DNA from: PALSA-1180 sp964624625
GTDB lineage: Bacteria > Oederibacteriota > Muellerivitia > Muellerivitales > Muellerivitaceae
Assembly: GCA_964624625.1 (NCBI GenBank)
Contig: CAZUXW010000003.1
Location: 34,516 to 98,515, forward strand
Length of the DNA: 64,000 nucleotides
Direction: 5' to 3'
In this document: in pieces, positions 15,899 through 24,600 of the stretch
Numbering within the stretch: the stretch's first letter is position 1
How the letters are laid out: every line of letters starts with the position of its first letter
The notes under the pieces: generated by a model
What the model saw: only the letters and a program-made list of their open reading frames with translations
Told to the model about the DNA's origin: nothing
Databases searched by the model: none
Position numbers and translations under genes: made by a program

Positions 15899-15921
15899 AA
15901 ATTGTTCCGGCGGTTTTTTAA

Positions 15922-16896
15922 ATGCCCGATCCTTTTCTTTCCACTTCCTTATCGCCCTCTTACGTCCAAGGGGACGACAACCCCCGGGAGGTGGAATATA
16001 TCGAGATCCAGGTCAAATCCGCCCTCCATCACACCCGTCTTCCCTACAGCCCCAAACCCTTTTATTACAGCTTGAACCTCTACCGCGGATGCCGCCACGG
16101 CTGCCCCTATTGTTTCGCCCGCTATACCCATTGGTTCCTGGGTTTCCAGAACGCCTTCGACTTTCAGCGCAAGATACAAGTAAAAGTCAATCTATTGGAG
16201 GTTTTGGAAAGGGAATTGGCCCAACCCCGGAGGAAAAAAGACTGGGTGAGCCTGGGAGCCGTCACCGATCCCTACCAGCCGGCCGAAAAAAAATACGGAT
16301 TGGCCAGGGGCGCCTTCAAATTGCTGGCCCAATACGCCTGGCCCGCGGTTTTTTCCACCAAATCGGATTTAGTCGTCAGGGATTTGGATGTGTTAAAGGA
16401 ATTGGTCGGCCGCGCCAATGGCGGAGTGGCCATGACGATGACAACCCTGGATCCCCAGCTTCAAAAGTGGCTGGAGCCCCACGCGGTGTCGATCGACCGG
16501 CGGCTGGAAGCCCTCCGGCTCTTGAAAAAAGCCGGCATCCCATGCGGCATCCATTTGATGCCGATCCTGCCCTTCCTGACCGACAGCGATGAAGCCATGG
16601 AAGGCATGGTCAAAATGGGGGCCGAAATCGGCGTGGATTATTTCGTGTACAACGTCCTTCGATTGCGCGGCCAAGTCGTCAAAGGAGCCTATTATGAGGT
16701 TTTAAAAAAGGCCGACCCATCCCTCTTCCACCAAACGCTCAAGCTTTACAGCGGCAGGTCCGCCTACCCTCCGGACCCTTACCTGGCGCGGATTAAAGAA
16801 AAAATGAGTTTTTTCAGGGAAAAATGGGGGATGAAAAACCGCTGGCGCGCCGACTTCACCGAATCCCAATTGAATTTGTTCAATGAGCCAAATTAG
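15922..16896 (+). CDS. SPL/Rv2578c-type radical SAM protein
   Basis: A 324-residue radical S-adenosylmethionine enzyme. The [4Fe-4S] motif is C57-x3-C61-x2-C64 in YRGCRHGCPYCFARYTH, followed by GAVTDPYQPAEKKYGLAR and the TKSDLVVRDLDVL segment typical of the spore-photoproduct-lyase-like family (Rv2578c/PA0069 group). Its substrate is unknown. Related splB-like genes often sit in lexA-linked DNA-damage cassettes, and here it is third in a lexA-led row, which supports a DNA-repair role. No recognised imuA, imuB or dnaE2 accompanies it. Its stop codon lies in the left arm of the hairpin at 16891-16926. Confidence 0.88.
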   Translation: MPDPFLSTSLSPSYVQGDDNPREVEYIEIQVKSALHHTRLPYSPKPFYYSLNLYRGCRHGCPYCFARYTHWFLGFQNAFDFQRKIQVKVNLLEVLERELAQPRRKKDWVSLGAVTDPYQPAEKKYGLARGAFKLLAQYAWPAVFSTKSDLVVRDLDVLKELVGRANGGVAMTMTTLDPQLQKWLEPHAVSIDRRLEALRLLKKAGIPCGIHLMPILPFLTDSDEAMEGMVKMGAEIGVDYFVYNVLRLRGQVVKGAYYEVLKKADPSLFHQTLKLYSGRSAYPPDPYLARIKEKMSFFREKWGMKNRWRADFTESQLNLFNEPN

Positions 16897-16926
16897 GAAT
16901 TATTCTTTAAATACAAATTCCTAATT
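16891..16926. repeat. 11-bp perfect inverted repeat between convergent genes
   Basis: AATTAGGAATT (16891-16901) pairs with AATTCCTAATT (16916-16926) across a 14-base loop. It overlaps the stop codon of the radical SAM gene and ends just before the NYN gene stop, so it may stop transcription from both sides. Similar ATTCCTAATT words occur at 2499-2520. Confidence 0.65.
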
Positions 16927-16931
16927 GTCTT

Positions 16932-17519
16932 TCAGACCCCGAAAGCCATTTCCTCATCCGCGTGAGCCTTGTCCTCCGCGGTCTGGGAAGGCGGGAACAC
17001 ATGCGTCGCGTGCGAGTTAACCACCTCATCCAAGTTAAGGATTTTATCCGCGGCGCGGATCATTTCACGGCTTTGGGCGTCGGGAAAAACCGCCAGTTCC
17101 ACGTGCTTTCCCAATTCCTTGACCAGCCCCATCGCGGGGGAGAAATCCTGGTCCTCGGTGACCACGATGGCCGTGTCGTAAAAATCCCGGGCCGCGTAAT
17201 AAACCATGTCGGCCGCCATCCTCACATCCACGCCTTTTTCCATCCGGTGCCCTTCGCGGTTTTGGATGATCCGGCCCAGGCGGAGTTCCAGGAACGGGGT
17301 CCTGTCCAAAGAATCAAAAAAGGACTGCTGGCTCTTGGCCTTGTCGGAAAAATGAGTCGCGTCGAACACCGCGTTGTAATAGAAGGTTCGGACCAGTTTC
17401 CGCCTGTCCCCGCACAAGGCCAGCGAGAATTGGTAATAATCAACCCGGGTCATCTTGTTGTTCCGCTTCAGGGCGAAATAAAGATTGCTGCCGTCGATAA
17501 AGACGCAGATTCGGGACAT
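16932..17519 (-). CDS. NYN domain (LabA/DUF88) putative RNase
   Basis: A 195-residue PIN-like NYN-domain protein, a family of metal-dependent ribonucleases. The acidic residues are in place: VFIDGSNLYF (D9), a central KGVDVRMAADMV, and VTEDQDFSPAM, where the family often has SGDSDF. The C-terminal 30 residues are acidic and lack known motifs. AGAGGTG precedes the ATG. A perfect 16-bp palindrome lies 28 bases upstream of the start, so a dedicated repressor is likely. It converges with the lexA-led group. Confidence 0.88.
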   Translation of the reverse strand: MSRICVFIDGSNLYFALKRNNKMTRVDYYQFSLALCGDRRKLVRTFYYNAVFDATHFSDKAKSQQSFFDSLDRTPFLELRLGRIIQNREGHRMEKGVDVRMAADMVYYAARDFYDTAIVVTEDQDFSPAMGLVKELGKHVELAVFPDAQSREMIRAADKILNLDEVVNSHATHVFPPSQTAEDKAHADEEMAFGV

Positions 17520-17546
17520 GGCGCACCTCTTTCATAACAATAGCTG

Positions 17547-17562
17547 ATACAGTTAACTGTAT
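17547..17562. promoter_or_regulatory. Perfect 16-bp palindrome upstream of the NYN gene
   Basis: ATACAGTTAACTGTAT equals its own reverse complement. It lies 28 bases before the NYN start codon, in the promoter zone. The half-site differs in register from the lexA palindrome (GTATACT versus ATACAGTT), so it probably binds a different regulator or a relaxed form of the same one. Confidence 0.55.
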
Positions 17563-17587
17563 TAAAACTAAACTACTACCGTGATTT

Positions 17588-17620
17588 CAAAACCGCAAGA
17601 GGGACGCCTCCGGTTTTTTT
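17588..17620. terminator. Probable terminator after the AKR-Nudix pair
   Basis: AAAACCG (17588-17594) pairs with CGGTTTT (17611-17617), with an inner AGG/CCT match. T runs appear on both sides in the two orientations: seven T on the plus strand, four on the minus strand. It lies beyond the Nudix stop codon and upstream of the NYN promoter region. Confidence 0.5.
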
Positions 17621-17678
17621 GGAAGAGATAAAATTGTTTGACAGATTAGGCAGGAGTGAAGCCTCATAAGGATTTTGG

Positions 17679-18239
17679 TCAAACTTTACCGGGATTTTGA
17701 TTTTGGAATAGGCCCAGAAAATGAAAGGCGGCCACCACGAGGGCATGGCGGATGCCCCCTTTTCGGATGAGTTCCGGGATTGCGTCCAAATCCCATAGGC
17801 TCACTTCCAGCTCCTCCGCCTCATCCAGCTTTAAATCCGCCACTTTTTTCGCCCCCAGCGCTAGAAAATAATGACAGGTATTGTTGAGGATCGCCGGATT
17901 AGGCTGGACCTGGCCCAAGGAGTGCCATTCGGCGGCCTCGTAGCCCGTTTCCTCCAGCAATTCCCTCTTGGCGGCCTCCAGGGTCGAATGATCCTTGAGG
18001 TCCACCGCGCCGCCCGGTGTTTCCAGGGCGACTTCCCCCGATCCATGCCGGTATTGGGAAACCATCAGCACCTTTTTATCCGGGGTGAGCGCGACAATAT
18101 TGATCCAATCACGAGTGTTGAGGATATAAAAGGGGTGCTGTTTCCCGGTTTGAGGCGAGGAGCTTTGGTGGACCTGGACTTGAAAAAAGCCGCAGTCATA
18201 ATCAATTTTTTGGCCGTGTTTCTTCCAGGGTAAAATCAC
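17679..18239 (-). CDS. Nudix hydrolase (ADP-ribose pyrophosphatase-like)
   Basis: A 186-residue Nudix protein. The box reads GGAVDLKDHSTLEAAKREL followed by LEETGYEA. The REL-EETG core that binds catalytic metal is intact, but the first Glu of the consensus is replaced and one extra residue seems to be present. The preceding ALETPGG and the following GQVQPNPAILNNTCHYFLA match ADP-sugar pyrophosphatases such as NudF, which clear ADP-ribose and related sugars. The start ATG overlaps the TGA of the aldo/keto reductase gene, so translation is coupled. A terminator-like hairpin lies downstream. Confidence 0.88.
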   Translation of the reverse strand: MILPWKKHGQKIDYDCGFFQVQVHQSSSPQTGKQHPFYILNTRDWINIVALTPDKKVLMVSQYRHGSGEVALETPGGAVDLKDHSTLEAAKRELLEETGYEAAEWHSLGQVQPNPAILNNTCHYFLALGAKKVADLKLDEAEELEVSLWDLDAIPELIRKGGIRHALVVAAFHFLGLFQNQNPGKV

Positions 18240-19372
18240 TTTTTTCCCCTTTTTTTCGCTTGAGGCCGCTTTTTTTTCGCCGCCTTATCCCCGCCTTTTG
18301 CCTTGGGTCTCCCCTTTTTTCCGGTCTTTGATTTTTTCGCGGGTATTTCCACCACGCCCGACATGAAAACGGCGGGGATTCCCTCGGTCGTCAAAACTTT
18401 CCGCTTGGGCAGTCCGAAATGAGCCAGGTAAAGTTTCTCCGATTTCCGGACCGCCTGGGATGAAAGCTTTTCCCCATCACCCGCGGAGCAATTGAAAACC
18501 GCTTGTTTTATATTTCGGATGCCGGGAATGGACGTGGAGACCTCGGAAAAGGCGAGGGTCCATTTGAGCGCGGCTTCGCTGAGCGGCTGGTTTTTCGAGG
18601 TCAAAAATTTCAGTTTTTCGACTTTTTTCAAAGTGAGCCTCAGGCCTTCGCCCTTATATAAATTCCGCCGGTGGTCATCCCCGATAAACCTTGTTTGAAG
18701 GTTGAATTTTCCGCTCAAAGCGCCAAAGGCCAGCGGCACCCTCGCGATAACCCCAACCCCGTATTGGCGGGCTAAGGGAAAAACTTTCCAAAGGGGATCC
18801 TGGTAAAACAAGTTGAAAAATATTTGCAAAGCGTCCACCTGCCTCCAACGGATCAAGTCGTTGGCTTCCTCCGGCCCCTTGTCCCTTAAGGAAATGCCGA
18901 AAGCCCTGATTTTGCCTTCCCTTTTCAACCTGGCGACGGTGGACAGCAGCGGCTCCGATTCCTGGTTCCATTCCCGCGACCAAGTGTGGAGCTGTAAAAC
19001 GTCCAGGCAGTCCACTCCCAGGTTCCTGAGGGACTCCTCGGTTTTGGATTGGACCCAATCCCCCGGGAACACTTGGGCCAGGGCCGTCCCGGGTGGATTG
19101 TCCCAGTTCCAGTTCTTGGGAGGAACCTTGGTGGCGATAATGGGCCTCTCCCCCCTTTCTTTTATTACCCCTCCGATGAGTTTTTCGCTATGGCCGTCGC
19201 CATAAACCCATGCCGTATCGATGAAATTACAGCCCATATCCAAGGATTGGTGCAGGGCCATCCTGGAATCGTTGTCGTCCTGGGGGCCCCACCAGGCTCC
19301 CCCGATCGCCCAGGCGCCGAAACCTATCTCACTGACCTTCAATCCCGTATTTCCCAGCCACCGGTAACGCAT
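18236..19372 (-). CDS. Aldo/keto reductase with Lys-rich C-terminal tail
   Basis: A 378-residue NADPH-type oxidoreductase of the aldo/keto reductase superfamily. The catalytic tetrad is visible: D52 and Y57 (IDTAWVYGDG), K82 (ATKVPP) and H129 (LQLHTW). The nucleotide-binding end reads SIPGIRNIKQAVFN. After about residue 335 comes a roughly 40-residue tail made almost entirely of Lys, Arg, Gly, Ala and Pro, which is not part of the enzyme fold and might bind nucleic acid or acidic surfaces. GGAGAGGG precedes the ATG. It is cotranscribed with the Nudix gene. The substrate is unknown. Confidence 0.92.
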   Translation of the reverse strand: MRYRWLGNTGLKVSEIGFGAWAIGGAWWGPQDDNDSRMALHQSLDMGCNFIDTAWVYGDGHSEKLIGGVIKERGERPIIATKVPPKNWNWDNPPGTALAQVFPGDWVQSKTEESLRNLGVDCLDVLQLHTWSREWNQESEPLLSTVARLKREGKIRAFGISLRDKGPEEANDLIRWRQVDALQIFFNLFYQDPLWKVFPLARQYGVGVIARVPLAFGALSGKFNLQTRFIGDDHRRNLYKGEGLRLTLKKVEKLKFLTSKNQPLSEAALKWTLAFSEVSTSIPGIRNIKQAVFNCSAGDGEKLSSQAVRKSEKLYLAHFGLPKRKVLTTEGIPAVFMSGVVEIPAKKSKTGKKGRPKAKGGDKAAKKKRPQAKKRGKK

Positions 19373-19456
19373 TGACCCTCTCCTCCCGCTTGGACTCTTT
19401 TGGTGAGGTTAGCCCCATCCCAACCAATCCGAAAATTCTCCCGGCCCTTCCCTCTT

Positions 19457-20560
19457 TCAGGATTTTTTCCTCACCGAAGGGGATCTTTTCAAATTCAAAT
19501 AGACTTCCCGGTAAATCGCCAAAAAGGCCATCCCCATGGAAAGAATGATCGGGCCCAGGAATATTCCCAGGAAGCCGTAAACCTTGAGTCCCCCGATGGT
19601 GGTAAAAAAAAGCCAAAAGAGGGGAAGCTTGGCCTCACTGCCGATCAACAGGGGCCTTAAGACATGGTCAATGACCGTCAAGGTGGAACCCCAAAGGGTG
19701 ATGCCCACCGCCGCCGTGGTATGGTCCTGGTAAAAAAGCCAAGCCGCCACCGGCACCCAAACCCACGTCACGCCCATAAAGGGAATAAAAGAAAGAACGA
19801 AAACAGCCAATCCCAACAGGACGGGAACCGGCACCCCCGCCGCCAAAAAACCCAGGGTGGAAAGGACTCCCTCCACCAGGGCCGTTAAGAAAATAGCCCG
19901 GACGACGGCGGTGACCGTCACGGAAAAAGTGCGGGCCACGTCCCCCTGATGCTCCTTTTCCAGCGGCAAGAACTCGATGGCCTTCAAGGACAGGCGGGCT
20001 CCGTCCCGGAAGAAAAAAAACACCGCGACCGACACGAACGCGGCCTCCATGATAAAGGCGGCTAGGTTCTTGAAAATATTGGTTATTTTTTCCAACAGCA
20101 CCTGGGAAAAATTCTGCATGGCGTTGGCGATCTGCTTCTGGATCTCCGCCTCATATTGGCTGGAATCGATGCCCCAATTCTGAAGCCAAGATCCTAAATC
20201 AATGGATTTCAATTTCATCATGAGCCAAAGGCTTTTCTCGTCCCATTGGGCCGAGGAAAGAAATGCATAGGCCTTGGGCAGCTCCTTCCCGAGGTTGATC
20301 ACCATGAAAAAACCCGGCAAGGCCAGAAAGAGCAGGACTAAAAGGGTGCAAGCCAGGGAGGATAAGGTCGTCTTGCCGTTGGTCCACTTCAAGAGCTTGG
20401 CATAGACAGGGTAAAAAACCATGACCATGATCGTGGCCCAAACAAAAGACCGCAGGAAGGGTTCCAAGAGGGAAAAGAGCAGGCTTAAGAGGCCCAGCAA
20501 TAGGCCAAAAAAAGCGATCACGAAAATATTCTGCCGGCTGATGGTAAATTCGTTTTTCAC
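19457..20560 (-). CDS. AI-2E family transporter
   Basis: A 367-residue integral membrane protein of PF01594 (AI-2E exporter/TerC-type permease family). It has two close N-terminal hydrophobic helices, a long amphipathic region (residues about 110-185, including QNWGIDSSQYEAEIQKQ), then a C-terminal bundle with VLSFIPFMGVTWVWVPVAAWL and FLGIFLGPIIL, both typical of the family. Members export AI-2, ions or other solutes; the substrate here cannot be told. The start is GTG 20560 behind AGGAG. It is divergent from the rhodanese gene. Confidence 0.9.
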   Translation of the reverse strand: MKNEFTISRQNIFVIAFFGLLLGLLSLLFSLLEPFLRSFVWATIMVMVFYPVYAKLLKWTNGKTTLSSLACTLLVLLFLALPGFFMVINLGKELPKAYAFLSSAQWDEKSLWLMMKLKSIDLGSWLQNWGIDSSQYEAEIQKQIANAMQNFSQVLLEKITNIFKNLAAFIMEAAFVSVAVFFFFRDGARLSLKAIEFLPLEKEHQGDVARTFSVTVTAVVRAIFLTALVEGVLSTLGFLAAGVPVPVLLGLAVFVLSFIPFMGVTWVWVPVAAWLFYQDHTTAAVGITLWGSTLTVIDHVLRPLLIGSEAKLPLFWLFFTTIGGLKVYGFLGIFLGPIILSMGMAFLAIYREVYLNLKRSPSVRKKS

Positions 20561-20714
20561 GGTTTCTCCTGGAGGTTGGGGTTATTCTACAGGAAGGCCT
20601 TTGGAAAAAGCACCAGGGCCGGGAAAAGGACCCCGAAACGCCTTTATCCCTTGAATGGAACCGTTCCCCAAGTATATTGTTTGGGAAATTAACGAGAACC
20701 CACAAGAGGTCCCG

Positions 20715-21326
20715 ATGACCCCCAAACCCTGGAACCCCGGCTTTTCCCTCCCGGACAAGACTGTTTTCACACAGGCTTGGAATATTTTTATTTTCTCGGC
20801 CATCTTCGCCATACTTTTCAACACCTTTTACGTCGACGGGATTGAACTGAAGGTCAAACCGGCCAAAATTCCGCCCCATGTCACGGCTGGTTCAACCCCG
20901 CCGCCCTCCTATCCCGGTTGGAAACCATCCCAAGCCAAAACCCCCCCCGCCAAAACCACTCCGGAAAAATCACCCTGGGGAAACATCACCCGGCTGAGTT
21001 TGATCGGTACGAAGGCCCGGTTTGACAAAAAAACCTGTCTGTTTCTTGACGCGCGGGAAGCCGATAAGTATAAGGAGGGACATATCCCCGGTTCCCTGAA
21101 TTTTTCCGCGTTGGAGATGGATAAATTCGCGCCCTTGGTCATGCCCAAATTAACCGATAAAAATCAGGAAATGATCGTCTATTGCAACGGCGGGGATTGT
21201 ACCTTGTCGCTGGAGCTGGCTCAAACCCTCATCGAACAAGGGTTTACCCAGGTCAAGGTTTTTGAGGGCGGCTGGCCCGAATGGAAAAAAGCCGCCTATC
21301 CTTTTCAAACCGGTGAAAACCCATGA
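20715..21326 (+). CDS. Membrane-anchored rhodanese-domain protein
   Basis: A 203-residue protein starting at ATG 20715 after AAGAGG. One transmembrane segment (about 17-40, WNIFIFSAIFAILFNTFYV) is followed by a Pro/Lys-rich linker and a rhodanese domain at about 95-200: FLDAREADKYKEGHIPGSLNFSA, the active-site YCNGGDCTLS with the catalytic Cys and a second Cys four residues on, and VKVFEGGWPEWKKAAYP. Rhodaneses carry sulfane sulfur as a cysteine persulfide. Its stop overlaps the start of the MauE/DoxX gene by four bases, suggesting a joint redox or sulfur function at the membrane. Confidence 0.88.
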   Translation: MTPKPWNPGFSLPDKTVFTQAWNIFIFSAIFAILFNTFYVDGIELKVKPAKIPPHVTAGSTPPPSYPGWKPSQAKTPPAKTTPEKSPWGNITRLSLIGTKARFDKKTCLFLDAREADKYKEGHIPGSLNFSALEMDKFAPLVMPKLTDKNQEMIVYCNGGDCTLSLELAQTLIEQGFTQVKVFEGGWPEWKKAAYPFQTGENP

Positions 21327-21787
21327 TCGTCCCGAAAGCTTCCACCGACCGGCAGGCGGTCTTAGCCACCCTATTACGCCTGGCCTGCGGCCTCGTTTTT
21401 CTCTACGCCAGCCAGGACAAATTAGGCGAGGCGGAAAAATTCACGGGGATCCTCAAGGAATACCACATTCTTCCCCCCGTCCTCATTCCCTTGTCGGCGG
21501 TGGTCCTTCCCTGGCTGGAATTTTTTATCGGCGCTTGTCTAGTGGCGGGATTTAAGTGGCGCGGCGCGGCCCTTCTTTTTTGCGGCCTCATGGGCCTTTA
21601 CTCACTGGCCCTCAGTTGGAATTTGCTGCAGGGGGTGGAAATGAATTGTGGATGCTTCTCCATGGACTCCACCGAAAAAACCACCTGGCTTTCCGTGCTG
21701 CGCGACGCAGGATTCTTCTCCATGGGATTTTTTGTTTTGGTCACCCCGCGCACTTATTTTCCGTTGGACCGTTCCCCCCGCCCTTAA
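21323..21787 (+). CDS. MauE/DoxX family membrane protein
   Basis: A 154-residue protein with four hydrophobic helices and the MauE/DoxX pattern RLACGLVFLYASQDKL, ILPPVLIPLSAVVLPWLEFFIGACLV, and a conserved NCGCFS loop between helices 3 and 4. MauE-type proteins serve disulfide formation or cofactor maturation, and the CGC loop fits thiol chemistry. The ATG overlaps the rhodanese stop (ATGA), so the two proteins are made together and probably work as a pair. Confidence 0.85.
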   Translation: MIVPKASTDRQAVLATLLRLACGLVFLYASQDKLGEAEKFTGILKEYHILPPVLIPLSAVVLPWLEFFIGACLVAGFKWRGAALLFCGLMGLYSLALSWNLLQGVEMNCGCFSMDSTEKTTWLSVLRDAGFFSMGFFVLVTPRTYFPLDRSPRP

Positions 21788-21954
21788 AACAACTCTTAAA
21801 AACATGCAACCGGTTTTGGTTGAGCGTGAATCCCGTCATTACAGGTTATTGACCCCAGGGGTTCATTCCTTATTCCTCGACTTGTGATAGTATTTTAATT
21901 GTGCCGGCGGATCAACCGGCGGTCGCTACCATTTCAACGCGCATGAAGGTTTTT

Positions 21955-22491
21955 ATGGCACTGGACCGTTTGTCACCTGAGCAATTGAACGCACTTGGAA
22001 GCATGAGCAGGGAAATCCATGACGAGTATAGAAACTTGGGCTTCGCCGGATTCTCCCCGGACCCCATCCGTTACCTGGCCTTCCGCACCCAAACCAAAAA
22101 TTTCCTCCAAACGAAGCTGGTGGTTTCCGACGCCGGGGTATTTTTCTTGGATCCCGCCAGGAAAATAAAATATAAATTCCATCAGGGTTATTTTTTCGTT
22201 TATCACGAGGGATTTCATCAAGTGGATGAGCAAAAAATCAAGGAAGCCGAGGGCCCCGTCATCCTCCTGGATAACCTGTTGGAGTTCTGGAAACGCCAGG
22301 GAACAGGGCTTTGCCTCGTAGCGGACCACCTCAATCACTGCGATTATCTTTTTCCCGAGCAAAAAGCCGAGTTGGAGCGGGTCCAGCGTTTATACAACAA
22401 GGATGAATTCGTCATCAATCCCATGCTCCAAAAAAAATCCAAGGAAAACCCCGCCGGACAAGCGGTAGGAGTTTTCGACCTGGAAGATTAA
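21955..22491 (+). CDS. Hypothetical protein
   Basis: A roughly 178-residue soluble protein I do not recognise. ATG 21955 has AAGG six bases upstream; ATG 21943 is the alternative start. It begins RLSPEQLNALGSMSREIHDEYRN and contains alternating strands (TKLVVSDAGVFFLD, YKFHQGYFFVYHEGFHQVD, GPVILLDNLLEFW). It ends with a helical GQAVGVFDLED tail after a Lys-rich stretch. There is no signal peptide, membrane segment or cysteine cluster. It converges with the first GT-C gene at a distance of nine bases and stands alone on the plus strand. Confidence 0.65.
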   Translation: MALDRLSPEQLNALGSMSREIHDEYRNLGFAGFSPDPIRYLAFRTQTKNFLQTKLVVSDAGVFFLDPARKIKYKFHQGYFFVYHEGFHQVDEQKIKEAEGPVILLDNLLEFWKRQGTGLCLVADHLNHCDYLFPEQKAELERVQRLYNKDEFVINPMLQKKSKENPAGQAVGVFDLED

Positions 22492-22500
22492 ACCGGCTTT

Positions 22501-24600
22501 TTAGAGGCCTGCCTGGTCCAAAGCCTTTAAATTTTCCGCCGCTGGAGTCAGGTTCAATTTCGAGTGTACCGCTTTTTGAAAAGCCGCCCTGGCTAACGCG
22601 GTCTTTCCCTGCTGGACGAGGATGGCTCCCTCCTCGTTGTAAAATTCCGCCAAGGGATAGCCGTTTTGAAGTCCCTCCCGGATGGCCTCCAAACATCCCA
22701 ATTCGTCATGGTCGATGGCACGGTGGGTGAAGACCTTTTCCCAAAAACAGGACTGTAAGAAGGGATCATCCCCCAAAAGGTCCTTCACTTGATAAATCCG
22801 GTCCAGAATGAGGCTTTGTGATACCCAGGGGGAAGAACTGATGACCGCGTAGGTCGCCCCTCTCAATCCCTGATTGACTTCGAACCATTTGCTCAAGCCG
22901 GCCCGATTTTCCTCATTCAAAGGAATGACGCCCAGCATCCAATAGCCCACGGATTTTTTTTCACCGATCCAGTACCACTTCCCCGCGGGAAACCTCTCGG
23001 CCAGAAAAGGACGGTAATTGGCGTCCGTCACCACAGAAACCCAATGGGCATCCTCAAAAGTGAATTTGGGATTGCGGCAAACATCAAAGGGATAAGCCGC
23101 CATGATGAGCGAAGGATCCGCCACATGGGTTCTCAAATCCGCCAGAACCGCTCCCGGACCCAGATCCTTGTTCGTTTTCATTAATATATCGTAAGCCCTG
23201 GACAGTTCCGGCGACTTCCGCAGTTCCCAACCAGTCCCCGGCTCCCCCCAAACCCGGTGGAACCGGGAGAAAAGATGGTGGCAGTCCAAAGCCACCGAGG
23301 ACAGGAATAGAATAATAATCAACGTGATTTTTCCAACGGTCTTCGGCGCGTCCCACAGCGAGAACATTCCCATCACCACGGCGACAATCACCAAAGGAAG
23401 GATTTGGAATATCCTAAAGGTATCAAACCCCGTGGCTGCGACCGCTGGCAGAAAAAATACCCCGAAAGAAAGGAAAACCCAACGGACCGCGGTACGCCGA
23501 CGCCATTTCCACCCTTCCATGAGGCCCAGCAAAAAAAAAGAACCCAAGATGGGGTTCAACATCCCACCCCAAACAGGACCGTAAAGAATGGACCAATCGT
23601 ATCCCCAAAAAACCGCCCGCACATGGGCGAAGAAATCAGATCCCTGTTGTGCCCAATCCATTCCCGAATGAAGGGCCCATAGTTTTTGGAAATATCGGCC
23701 GTTCTTCTCGTGGAGGGAAGCCCATGCGAACAAAAACGCGGGAGGTGCCATGGAACTCAAAAGCGGAAGAAGGAATCCCTTTTCCTTCGGCTTTTTTCGA
23801 TCCATAAAATGAACCGCCAGGACCACCGAACTGGCGACCACCAACCAGGCCCGGGCCACAAAAAAACCAAGCCCGGCCGCCCATCCCAGCGCCCGAAGAA
23901 GACAAGGCCTCCGAACGGGGGATTTCTCGGTTATGAAGAGGGATAGCAACAGGAACGTCAACGCTTCCCAAAAAGGCATGGCGGCTTCGGGTATGCAAAA
24001 GCGGCCGTTGAACCAAGGCCAAAAGCTAAACCCCATCCAGCAAAAACAAATCAGGGAAAATGTTTTTGAGAATATAGTCCTAAAGGCGAAACAATAAAGC
24101 CCCAAAGTCATGGCGGAGAGCATGGCTGGGAATAACCAAATCGTAAAAAGAGAAGGCTGGAAAAACTTGAAAAATAAGGCCAGGCTCCAATTGAAAAATA
24201 GCGGCTCCTGCCCAAAGGTAAAGAAAAAATGCCAGGACCAGGCTTTGGAAAGTTCCGAAGAATAATAAGAAAAGTAGCCGTCGTCGGGAAAAAGCCAGCG
24301 GGAAAGTTCGGTGAGTTGAAAAAACCGGGGAATGAGCGCCAACAACCCAACCGCCCAATAGATCCAGGGAGGAATGGATTCGAACGATTCCCGCTCAAAG
24401 GCTGGTTTTTCATCCGGAAGGGGTGAAGACTCCTGGCGCATCAACCAACCCAGGGGGATTAAAATTCCTGCCAAACCCAAAAGAATTTTGACGTAACTTC
24501 CCAGGGGGCCATAAGACAATAAAACATTCGTGAGGAGGAAAACAATAAAAACAACAGGCCGAGAATGACCGGGAACCCGCTTGACGTTAGGGAAGGTCAT
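22501..24600 (-). CDS. GT-C type membrane glycosyltransferase with TPR-like tail, paralogue A
   Basis: A 699-residue protein with some ten hydrophobic segments in residues about 10-440. The first outside loop contains RWLFPDDGYFSYYSSEL, the acidic motif of GT39/GT83-like enzymes that move sugars from polyprenyl phosphate. A soluble region follows, with WYWIGEKKSVGYWMLGVIPL. The last 75 residues are TPR-like (CLEAIREGLQNGYPLAEFYNEEGAILVQQGKTALARAAFQ). ATG 24600 overlaps the TPR gene stop (ATGA); the longer frame reaching 24705 would run deep into that gene. It shares this layout with the genes at 26135 and 36714. Acceptor and sugar are unknown. Confidence 0.82.
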   Translation of the reverse strand: MTFPNVKRVPGHSRPVVFIVFLLTNVLLSYGPLGSYVKILLGLAGILIPLGWLMRQESSPLPDEKPAFERESFESIPPWIYWAVGLLALIPRFFQLTELSRWLFPDDGYFSYYSSELSKAWSWHFFFTFGQEPLFFNWSLALFFKFFQPSLFTIWLFPAMLSAMTLGLYCFAFRTIFSKTFSLICFCWMGFSFWPWFNGRFCIPEAAMPFWEALTFLLLSLFITEKSPVRRPCLLRALGWAAGLGFFVARAWLVVASSVVLAVHFMDRKKPKEKGFLLPLLSSMAPPAFLFAWASLHEKNGRYFQKLWALHSGMDWAQQGSDFFAHVRAVFWGYDWSILYGPVWGGMLNPILGSFFLLGLMEGWKWRRRTAVRWVFLSFGVFFLPAVAATGFDTFRIFQILPLVIVAVVMGMFSLWDAPKTVGKITLIIILFLSSVALDCHHLFSRFHRVWGEPGTGWELRKSPELSRAYDILMKTNKDLGPGAVLADLRTHVADPSLIMAAYPFDVCRNPKFTFEDAHWVSVVTDANYRPFLAERFPAGKWYWIGEKKSVGYWMLGVIPLNEENRAGLSKWFEVNQGLRGATYAVISSSPWVSQSLILDRIYQVKDLLGDDPFLQSCFWEKVFTHRAIDHDELGCLEAIREGLQNGYPLAEFYNEEGAILVQQGKTALARAAFQKAVHSKLNLTPAAENLKALDQAGL

